From an uncultured Clostridia bacterium (GTDB taxonomy: Bacteria > Bacillota > Clostridia > Oscillospirales > Acutalibacteraceae), in contig CALHND010000007.1 in NCBI GenBank assembly GCA_938034875.1, positions 1-64,000 of the forward strand: a stretch of DNA of 64,000 bases. The letters run 5' to 3'. The notes beneath the pieces are model-generated. The model was not told where the DNA came from, did no database searches, and saw only the letters and a program-made list of their open reading frames with translations. The first letter of the stretch is position 1; every line of letters starts with the position of its first letter. Shown piece after piece: positions 36,769 to 43,410 of this stretch. Both the position numbers and the translations under genes were made by a program.

Positions 36769-37149
36769 TTACATTACATTTACAAACGATAGGCTTTCGC
36801 TTGCGATAATATGAGTGAGTGTAATTTTTGCACTGCGACAATGTGCGCAAAAATCGCTCAGGTCGTCCGCTTTGGCCAAGTAATACAGTTTTGAAATGTC
36901 AACGCCAAGTTGATTTATTGTGCTGTGGTCTATAAAAAGTGACAGCGTTTTTTCTACCGAAGCAAAATGGTCGTCGATTTGCTTAGCAATATTCTGGGCT
37001 TCAGCTGTGTCACCGTTTTCTGCCGATTCAATTGCACTGTCAAGCATATCGGACAGCTTTTTTCCGTTGCTTTTTACAGTTATTGAGCCATAAATTAAAA
37101 AGGCCGAGAGCAAAGCAAAGATTACGAGCGATAACAATAAACGCTTCAT
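36769..37149 (-). CDS. DUF4363-like small exported protein
   Basis: 126 residues. N-terminal signal-anchor helix 'LLLSLVIFALLSAFLIYGSI' then a helical extracytoplasmic domain ('SAENGDTAEAQNIAKQIDDHF'). This resembles the DUF4363 proteins found next to DUF421 genes in Clostridia. Overlap of ATGA with the DUF421 stop (37146-37149) shows tight coupling. Role unknown. Confidence 0.7.
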   Translation of the reverse strand: MKRLLLSLVIFALLSAFLIYGSITVKSNGKKLSDMLDSAIESAENGDTAEAQNIAKQIDDHFASVEKTLSLFIDHSTINQLGVDISKLYYLAKADDLSDFCAHCRSAKITLTHIIASESLSFVNVM

Positions 37150-37784
37150 TTTCGTTTGTCCTCCTTTATTATGACCGCCTTGCCATTTGTGTCAAGTGTC
37201 ATTATAAAAACATCTTCTGCCGTAATGCCGCGTTTTTTCAGTGCGGCGTTTACATCGTGTTTAGAAATGCCGACACAGTCCATAAAATGTGACTGCAATT
37301 TGCCGTCACAAATGACAGGCACGGGCAAATTGCCGCCCGCATCTGACTTTTTGAGCACGCTTAGCTGGCCATTAGGTTCGATTATAGCGTACTCGACGGT
37401 GCTGATGTCGAAAACCTCCAGTTGGCGCAATGATTCAAGCAGGTCGTCGGTGGTAATGCGCAGCCGTTTAAGCGCATCTTGATCAACGCGACCGCAGTTA
37501 ATGACAATAGCCGGACGTCCGTTTATGATACGGCGGGCGATACCCGATTTAAGAGAAATGTAGGCCAGTGCCGTTTCAAGAAAAACCAGCAGAAATACTG
37601 CTATTATTCCGTTTGTCATGGGTCGATCAATGTTGTCAATAGGCATTGCGGCAATTTCCGAAATAAGCAGCGACACGACAAGATCGCCCGGCTGCATATC
37701 GCCGACCTGGCGTTTGCCCATTATACGCATGGAAATTATAACGACAAAGTAGAGAATGAACGTTCGCAAAATCGTGACCAGCAT
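37146..37784 (-). CDS. DUF421/YetF-family membrane protein
   Basis: 212 residues, three N-terminal TM helices ('TILRTFILYFVVIISMRIMG', conserved 'GKRQVGDMQPGDLVVSLLISEIA') and a C-terminal cytoplasmic alpha/beta domain with 'GRPAIVINCGRVDQDALKRLRIT'. YetF/DUF421 proteins are common in spore formers; their biochemical role is unsettled. SD GGAAG upstream of the ATG. Forms a two-gene operon with the DUF4363-like gene. Confidence 0.88.
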   Translation of the reverse strand: MLVTILRTFILYFVVIISMRIMGKRQVGDMQPGDLVVSLLISEIAAMPIDNIDRPMTNGIIAVFLLVFLETALAYISLKSGIARRIINGRPAIVINCGRVDQDALKRLRITTDDLLESLRQLEVFDISTVEYAIIEPNGQLSVLKKSDAGGNLPVPVICDGKLQSHFMDCVGISKHDVNAALKKRGITAEDVFIMTLDTNGKAVIIKEDKRK

Positions 37785-37862
37785 TTTACCACTTCCTTAC
37801 CAATTATTTTTCCATAGGTTAGGGGTAATTATTCTGCGAAAGAGAAAATAATAAAAAATATC

Positions 37863-37891
37863 TTGATTTTTAAACGGCTATTGGTTATAAT
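37863..37891 (+). promoter_or_regulatory. Promoter of tRNA-Ser
   Basis: TTGATT (37863-37868), 17 bases, TATAAT (37886-37891), about 68 bases upstream of the tRNA. Confidence 0.75.
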
Positions 37892-37958
37892 GTTTAAGTC
37901 TGTGGGACAGTGTGTAAATTTTATTCTGTCGCACAAAATAATTAAATAACATGACTAT

Positions 37959-38050
37959 GGAGAGATGGCTGAGCTGGTCTAAGGCGCACGACTGGAAATC
38001 GTGTAACGGCTAATACCCGTTCGGGGGTTCGAATCCCCCTCTCTCCGCCA
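37959..38050 (+). tRNA. tRNA-Ser (anticodon GGA)
   Basis: 92 bases with acceptor arms GGAGAGA / TCTCTCC, discriminator G and encoded CCA. The anticodon stem-loop CACGA-CTGGAAA-TCGTG gives anticodon GGA (reads UCC/UCU). A long variable arm (CGGCTAATACCCG) and the T-arm GGGGGTTCGAATCCCCC confirm the serine class. Confidence 0.97.
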
Positions 38051-38062
38051 GAATATTTTGTC

Positions 38063-38098
38063 GAAAGCTGTCGCATTATAAATGATGCGACAGCTTTC
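38063..38098 (+). terminator. Hairpin downstream of tRNA-Ser
   Basis: Perfect 14-bp inverted repeat GAAAGCTGTCGCAT / ATGCGACAGCTTTC with an 8-base loop; the following T content is low, so termination strength is uncertain. Confidence 0.65.
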
Positions 38099-38110
38099 AC
38101 TTTGTATAAG

Positions 38111-38240
38111 CCAATAAACTCCCGGCTAGCCGGGGAGAGCCAAAAAGCTTTAGCTATAAGTAGAAAAAAGCAGCTTTCGGAAAGGCGCTAATGCTGGATT
38201 GCCAACTACACCAAAGGAGGCAGGTATCGGATGAAAGTAA
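38111..38240 (+). mobile_element. IS200/IS605-like left-end remnant (possible)
   Basis: AATAAACTCCCGGCTAGCCG starts a subterminal hairpin (CCCGGC-TA-GCCGGG at 38121-38134). A G/A-rich leader and the SD-plus-ATG segment AAAGGAGGCAGGTATCGGATG follow, the layout upstream of tnpA in IS200-type elements. After the ATG the frame is unlike TnpA and stops at once, so only the left end survives. Family assignment is from memory of such ends, not a database match. The rest of 38241-38448 holds only the leader of the oxidase gene. Confidence 0.45.
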
Positions 38241-38448
38241 AGCATAGTTTATGAAGGTGGGAGGAATACAACATATTTTGTTTAATAAAGGAATCAAAGC
38301 TAAATTAATAGCTCAACTATCTTACATTTAAAACTTTTTAAATTGAACAATATGAAATGTAGTTGCTACTAACGCTATCCTTCCTTTTTCATATACTGTA
38401 TAGGAGACCATTACTCCTCAACAAACAAATAGTAAAGGGGATTAATTA

Positions 38449-41400
38449 ATGACAAGCTTACCGAATTATCCAAATCCCCATATTGTTAGAACTTTTGATA
38501 TAGAGGCAATATCATTGCCTATTGTATATAACAAATATGGGGATCATGATCCTAATGGACTCATGTATGTTTTAAAAGAAGATTCCAGCAGAATACAGGA
38601 AATGGTAAAAAAGAATTTTGCTCTGTCACCCCCACAGCCATTTGAAGAGGTTCAGCCACTTGTTATCCGTGCCAACGTGGGAGATGAAATTCACGTAAAT
38701 CTGCATAATAAGCTGGATAGAAAAGTATCGATCCATGTGCAGGGACTAAAATATGACGTTTTGACTTCAGATGGTGCGAATGTAGGATATAATCCGGACA
38801 CTACCACAGACAATCTGGCACGCTATAAATGGTATGCAGAAAAAGAGGGCGTGTATCTGTTTTCCGATATGGCGGATACGAGAAGCAGTGAACTGGGAAC
38901 CAATGTTCATGGGTTGTTTGGCGCCATTATTATTGAAGAAGCAAACTCGACGTGGCTGAATCCTGTCACAGGAGAACCCCTGACAAGCGGTTTATTTGCC
39001 GATATTTATCATCCGGTGAGGCCTGCTTTTCGGGAGTATGCGGTTTTCTTCCACGATGAATTGGCGATGAAAGATAAAAATGGATTGAATCCTGTAGACC
39101 CACACACAGGATTACCAAGCGGGACGACGGGAATCAGCTACCGTTCTGAACCCATGCGAAATAGGATGCCGCTTATGCCCCCCGATCATGATGAACATGT
39201 CGTAACGGGCGAGGATATTTCCATGAGCTCATGGCCATACGGAGATCCTGCACCGCCTATTTTAAGAGCTTATGTTGGGGATCCCTCTAAAATAAGACTG
39301 ATCCATGGAGGGATAAAAGAAACTCACGTTTTTCATCTTCACAATCATCAGTGGAGATTAGAACCAAACGATCCAAAATCAACAATTATCGACTCCATAT
39401 CCATCAGCCCTCAGGAGTGCTATACTCTGGATATCTTATATGGTGCAGGCAGTAAAAACGGTATGATTGGTGACGCTATTTGGCATTGCCATCTTTACCC
39501 ACACTTCCATGAAGGCATGTGGAGTTTGTGGAGAATTTTCGACAAGTTAGAGGATGGAAGCGGTAAATATCCAGACAAAACAAAAATTAATGCATTATTG
39601 CCGTTGAAAGACAGGATAGCACCACCACCCAAGGATACTATGCATCCCGGTTTTCCTAATTTTATTAACGGTAAATTTGGAGAAAGACCCTTACAGCCGC
39701 CACTGGGAATTTTAACAGAAGACGGAGATAATAAAATCAACCCGACACCTTTGGAAAAGGACAACTTTGTACCGAATTATGCTCGGGGAGCATTGTATAC
39801 CGGGACCTGCCCCTGTGATACCGAAGAGGATATCAAGGTTTACGAGCTAGCGTTGGTACAGGCAAATGTGGTGTACAACAGTTACGGTTGGCATGACCCA
39901 CAAGGGCGATTTTTTGTATTAAAGGATGAAATTGAAAAGTACGGTTCACTTAATAAGTATATTTCAAAAATTGAGTGTGGAGATATTACACCCGAGCCAC
40001 TTGTCATTCGAGCTAACGCGGGTGATTGTATCGAAATACAATTAACAAATTTACTACCCGAGTTTATTGAGGAAAGTGCTTTTCAGTTAAAAACGCTGAC
40101 AGATATTGCGGGTTTTCATATCCATCTAGTGAAATTTGATACTATTGTATCCGATGGTGGATCAAACGGCTGGAACAATATTGCCGGAGCAAGACAATAC
40201 GAAACACTGATTGAGAGATTCTACGCTAATGAAGAACTGCATACCGTCTTTTTCCATGACCATCTTTCTGCAAACACCCATCAGCAACATGGGGTTTTCG
40301 GCGCCCTCATTATTGAGCCTGCCGGTTCAACTTACCTTGACCCCAAAACCGGAGATGAGCTAAAAAGCGGTACACAGGCAGTCATACGAACTGGCAATGG
40401 GGAATTTTACAGAGAATTTGCTCTTTTTGTTCACGATTTCGCTCTGCTGTTTGATAGATGTAATAAGCCATTAAACCCACCAGAACATCCCGGTTCCGAT
40501 GATGATCCCGGAGTAATGGGAATAAACTACAGATCAGAACCGATGCGTGAACGATTGAACGAGTGCGATGATCCTGCATATATCTTTAGTTCTATTGCTC
40601 ACAATGACCCCGCAACTCCAATTTTAGAAACCTACCCGGGTGAGCCAATGCTAATCAGGCTTTTAGATGGCGCTCATGAAGAGCAACACGCATTTAATAT
40701 TGCAGGTATGTCATGGAAAAAGGAAATTACAGATCCTGTTTCCCCTATCGTGCAGGCGCAGACCCTTGGAATATCAGAGGCTTTTAATGTTAAAATTGAT
40801 GAATATTATCGATCGGGAGATTATTTATATTATTTTGGAGGAATCGATGACCTTTGGCTGGGCTTATGGGGAATTATCAGAGCTTATGATTCACCACGGC
40901 AGCATTTAATTCCGCTATGCAAAGGAAATCAGTTCCCTCAGCCTACGCCACTAATCCCTCCAAAAGATGCAATTGTTCGAAGATTTAAGGTTGCGGCAAT
41001 CCAAAAGGATATCTGTTATAACAAGTATGGAGACCATGATCCTGATGGACTGTTGTTTGTTCCGTTTGAAGAAGCTCATGATGTAATATGCGGATGTAAA
41101 GAACCAGTTCCTTTAATACTAAGGGTTAATGCCGGTGATTGGATAGAGGTAACATTATTTAATATGTTTGACCCTGAAAAGCCTATCAAATATAATGATT
41201 ATCCATCTGTACCGTTGGATAATCCGCATAAACCGTCGAACAGAGTTTCACTGAGTCCTCAATTTTTGAAGTATGATGCGGTGAATTCCTCCGGAATTAA
41301 CGTAGGCTATAATTCGGTTGAGCAAACAGTTAAACCGGGAAAAAGTATAAAATATTTATGGCGCGCTGACAAAGAATACGGTGCATGTCTAATTAGTTCC

Positions 41401-42177
41401 TTCGGTGATTTAAGAAATCACCGACATCATGGACTGTTTGGTGCAATCATAATTGAGCCTCCAGCTGCAAAATATTATAATAAATATTTTCCTAAACTAG
41501 ATAATTATAACGAGCAGGTGGTTATTACTGCGCCGGGAAAAGAAAGTTTTAGAGAATTTGTTTTATTTGCACACAATGGTATTCGCTTGCTCGACAAAGA
41601 CGGAAAACTCATTAAAACAGCTGCCGAAGGCGGCGACAGTGCGCATGGGGGCGTGGAGCATGAAGATACAGGTGAAAAGGGCTATAATTATCGTTCTGAA
41701 AGGTTTTTCAATAGATTAAATCACAATTCTAAAATTTATAATATCTTTAATTCAAAGAAACACGGTGATCCCGCTACACCAATTTTAAAAGCTTATGCAG
41801 GTGAGCGTGTTATCGTAAGGCTCATTATGCCGGGAGACAAACCGAGAAACACAGGCTTTTTGGTTCACGGACATCAATGGAAAGCACAGCCGAGCGACCC
41901 ATTCACAAATACAATTCCTATGCAGGGAGCCATCAGTGTAGGTAGTGTGTATAATATTGAATTAGAGAACGGAGTTTCAAATAATCCCGGAGATTATCTA
42001 TACCGATCAGGTTCATTAAAATGGGATGTAGAATCCGGAATGTGGGGGATTTTAAGAGTGGCTTCTAGAACAAACGGTTGCCGTTGTAAAAACGTATGGT
42101 GCAAAGCATTGGGATGGTGGAATAAAAAGTGCAATATAAAATTGAAGCATTTGCTGATTTTAACGTTTTTTGCATAG
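38449..42177 (+). CDS. Six-cupredoxin-domain multicopper oxidase
   Basis: 1242 residues made of three tandem two-domain units, beginning near residues 12, 460 and 841; each opens with a copy of YNKYGDHDPNG and contains a GINYRSEPM-like copy. Domain 2 has a complete C-terminal-type copper motif: HVFHLHNHQW (293-302) and WHCHLYPHFHEGMW (345-358), giving T1 His293/Cys347/His352/Met357 plus T2/T3 histidines. Domain 3 has the matching HIH (557/559) and HDH (603/605). The other domains have lost their ligands. No signal peptide; the C-terminus is Cys-rich with a hydrophobic tail. Size and domain count recall ceruloplasmin and the Bacillus spore manganese oxidase MnxG. The SD is AAAGGGG. Codon use is AT-richer than in neighbouring genes. 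The substrate is unknown. Confidence 0.85.
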   Translation: MTSLPNYPNPHIVRTFDIEAISLPIVYNKYGDHDPNGLMYVLKEDSSRIQEMVKKNFALSPPQPFEEVQPLVIRANVGDEIHVNLHNKLDRKVSIHVQGLKYDVLTSDGANVGYNPDTTTDNLARYKWYAEKEGVYLFSDMADTRSSELGTNVHGLFGAIIIEEANSTWLNPVTGEPLTSGLFADIYHPVRPAFREYAVFFHDELAMKDKNGLNPVDPHTGLPSGTTGISYRSEPMRNRMPLMPPDHDEHVVTGEDISMSSWPYGDPAPPILRAYVGDPSKIRLIHGGIKETHVFHLHNHQWRLEPNDPKSTIIDSISISPQECYTLDILYGAGSKNGMIGDAIWHCHLYPHFHEGMWSLWRIFDKLEDGSGKYPDKTKINALLPLKDRIAPPPKDTMHPGFPNFINGKFGERPLQPPLGILTEDGDNKINPTPLEKDNFVPNYARGALYTGTCPCDTEEDIKVYELALVQANVVYNSYGWHDPQGRFFVLKDEIEKYGSLNKYISKIECGDITPEPLVIRANAGDCIEIQLTNLLPEFIEESAFQLKTLTDIAGFHIHLVKFDTIVSDGGSNGWNNIAGARQYETLIERFYANEELHTVFFHDHLSANTHQQHGVFGALIIEPAGSTYLDPKTGDELKSGTQAVIRTGNGEFYREFALFVHDFALLFDRCNKPLNPPEHPGSDDDPGVMGINYRSEPMRERLNECDDPAYIFSSIAHNDPATPILETYPGEPMLIRLLDGAHEEQHAFNIAGMSWKKEITDPVSPIVQAQTLGISEAFNVKIDEYYRSGDYLYYFGGIDDLWLGLWGIIRAYDSPRQHLIPLCKGNQFPQPTPLIPPKDAIVRRFKVAAIQKDICYNKYGDHDPDGLLFVPFEEAHDVICGCKEPVPLILRVNAGDWIEVTLFNMFDPEKPIKYNDYPSVPLDNPHKPSNRVSLSPQFLKYDAVNSSGINVGYNSVEQTVKPGKSIKYLWRADKEYGACLISSFGDLRNHRHHGLFGAIIIEPPAAKYYNKYFPKLDNYNEQVVITAPGKESFREFVLFAHNGIRLLDKDGKLIKTAAEGGDSAHGGVEHEDTGEKGYNYRSERFFNRLNHNSKIYNIFNSKKHGDPATPILKAYAGERVIVRLIMPGDKPRNTGFLVHGHQWKAQPSDPFTNTIPMQGAISVGSVYNIELENGVSNNPGDYLYRSGSLKWDVESGMWGILRVASRTNGCRCKNVWCKALGWWNKKCNIKLKHLLILTFFA

Positions 42178-42241
42178 CACTACCAAATCATATAATGCAT
42201 ATCTTTTTGCCGCGGTGGAAAACTGTGTGTGAGGTGATTTT

Positions 42242-42499
42242 ATGGCAAAGAAGGGCATGGCTCGACCCGAATGGACGCACACCCAGCCGAAAAACGACTT
42301 GCCGCCTGTACCCGAAATTCAGGGCAAAGCCAAAAGCGGAAAAAAGAAGGCAAATCCGATTATTCCTGGAACTGACGGGCCGGGGTTAAAGGTGTATCAT
42401 CAGAGGCCAATATCCAAGGCATACTCACAAATCGATACAGATCTTGCACGGGACAATCTGGAAAACGATACTTCCTTTGCAGATTTGCAGGATTTATAG
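42242..42499 (+). CDS. Small Pro/Lys-rich hypothetical protein
   Basis: 85 residues, start with SD GAGGTGATTTT. Hydrophilic and probably extended or disordered ('MARPEWTHTQPKNDLPPVPE', later 'LARDNLENDTSFADLQDL'). No membrane or enzyme motif. It lies 65 bases after the multicopper oxidase gene on the same strand, so they may be cotranscribed. I believe similar short proteins exist in spore-forming Clostridia but cannot confirm it here; a spore or coat-associated partner is one possibility. Confidence 0.65.
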   Translation: MAKKGMARPEWTHTQPKNDLPPVPEIQGKAKSGKKKANPIIPGTDGPGLKVYHQRPISKAYSQIDTDLARDNLENDTSFADLQDL

Positions 42500-42562
42500 T
42501 AATTATTAAGTAGGATTTAAAAACACAACGCAATTAAATCATAGGCACTGAAAAAATATTAT

Positions 42563-42641
42563 CCACTAGCTGAGCTGTACCCCGTTTAAAGGACAAGTAC
42601 CGTATTATACTTGTTTAATAAATGGGGGTGCAGTTTAGTGG
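42563..42641. mobile_element. Collapsed pair of IS3-like terminal repeats
   Basis: Imperfect inverted repeat: CCACTA..CTGTACCCC..TTTA..GGACAAGTA on the left and, reading back from 42641, CCACTAAACTGCACCCCC..TTTA..AAACAAGTA. Ends of this style (CTGCACCCC..TTA.ACAAG) occur in IS3-family elements. With under 20 bases between the two arms, the transposase is gone. 42500-42924 has no gene. Confidence 0.5.
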
Positions 42642-42673
42642 TTTTAAAGTTCTTTTTTTATACGGGAGAATAC

Positions 42674-42691
42674 TGACCTGTCGACAGGTCA
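42674..42691. promoter_or_regulatory. Perfect 18-bp palindrome, possible operator
   Basis: TGACCTGTCGACAGGTCA is fully self-complementary. It is followed by A rather than T on the plus strand, so it is not a terminator. It stands alone between the IS remnant and the feo promoter. Confidence 0.4.
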
Positions 42692-42924
42692 AAAAAATGC
42701 CACCATTAGTTATTTTTTATAAAGTGTAACTAATAAAATTTGAACATAAACATTTATATTATAATAAAATAAAAAGTTTTCATTTTTAACACTAAGGCGG
42801 CTCAATTTTTGCGGTTAAAAAAGCCTGCAAAGTTTGCGTACACTACAAATATAGCCAAAACGCACAATAAATACAGTTGCCCAAGGCACACAGTTGGTTG
42901 AATGACAAATTTATGCAAAAAAGG

Positions 42925-42953
42925 TTGACTTTGTGCTATTGGCAGAATATAAT
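42925..42953 (+). promoter_or_regulatory. Promoter of the feo operon
   Basis: TTGACT (42925-42930), 17 bases, TATAAT (42948-42953), directly followed by two inverted-repeat operators. Confidence 0.88.
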
Positions 42954-42961
42954 ATAACTAA

Positions 42962-43011
42962 GTTAGCAAAGACTAACTTTAATTTGCGTTTAAAAGTTAG
43001 CAAAAGCTAAC
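42962..43011. promoter_or_regulatory. Two operator-like inverted repeats at feoA
   Basis: GTTAGC-AAAG-ACTAAC (42962-42977) and GTTAGC-AAAA-GCTAAC (42996-43011, extended to AAAAGTTAGC/GCTAACTTTT). Their centres are 34 bp apart, just downstream of the -10 box. TTAG..CTAA symmetry is typical of DtxR/IdeR/MntR-family operators; assignment to an iron regulator is inferred. Confidence 0.65.
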
Positions 43012-43110
43012 TTTTGCAAAAAACAAAATTGGTCTATTCGCATGAACTACCGTTTTTTCACGCGAGAGACAACGGCGGCGTTGCCTTTCGCCGACAAGGA
43101 GGATACACTC

Positions 43111-43332
43111 ATGAACACATTAAAAGATGTAAGGGTCGGCAAAACCGCCAAAATCGTTAAGGTGCATGGCGAGGGCGCTCTCAGGCGCAGAATCATGGAC
43201 ATGGGCATAACAAAGGGGATTAATGTAACCGTGCGCAAAGTTGCGCCGCTCGGTGACCCGTTTGAACTGGCCGTTCGTGGCTATGAATTGTCATTGCGTA
43301 AGGCTGACGCAGAAATGATAGAGGTTGAATGA
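43111..43332 (+). CDS. feoA: Ferrous iron transport protein FeoA
   Basis: 73-residue SH3-like cytoplasmic protein that assists FeoB. Family phrases are 'LRRRIMDMGITKGINVTVRKVAPLGDPFELAVRGYELSLR'-like in order, given here in part: RRIMDMGITKG, then GDPFELAVRGYELSLRK. Start at 43111 with AAGGAGGATACACTC; an in-frame ATG at 43042 has no SD and would add a basic leader. First gene of feoA-feoB-FeoB-associated protein. Confidence 0.95.
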   Translation: MNTLKDVRVGKTAKIVKVHGEGALRRRIMDMGITKGINVTVRKVAPLGDPFELAVRGYELSLRKADAEMIEVE

Positions 43333-43343
43333 TTACAAGAATA

Positions 43344-43366
43344 CGGGGTCTTATCCCCGAATTTTT
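43344..43366 (+). terminator. Intercistronic hairpin feoA-feoB (attenuator-like)
   Basis: CGGGG-TCTTAT-CCCCG followed by AATTTTT. Short stem, so likely partial termination between feoA and feoB. Confidence 0.5.
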
Positions 43367-43376
43367 CAGTGTCGGC

Positions 43377-43392
43377 GTTAGCAGTTGCTAAC
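43377..43392. promoter_or_regulatory. Third feo inverted repeat, upstream of feoB
   Basis: GTTAGC-AGTT-GCTAAC, same half-sites and 4-base spacing as the two sites at feoA. It lies just before the feoB SD (TAGGAGAG). Confidence 0.6.
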
Positions 43393-43410
43393 CGTATAGG
43401 AGAGTGAAAA

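Noticed and set aside
37959..38050. tRNA-Ser as attachment site of the oxidase island
   Set aside because: I found no copy of the tRNA 3' end downstream and no integrase; the island is better explained by IS remnants.
42925..43020. The feo inverted repeats as CRISPR-like repeats
   Set aside because: Too short, symmetric and placed at a promoter; no array or cas gene exists in the window.
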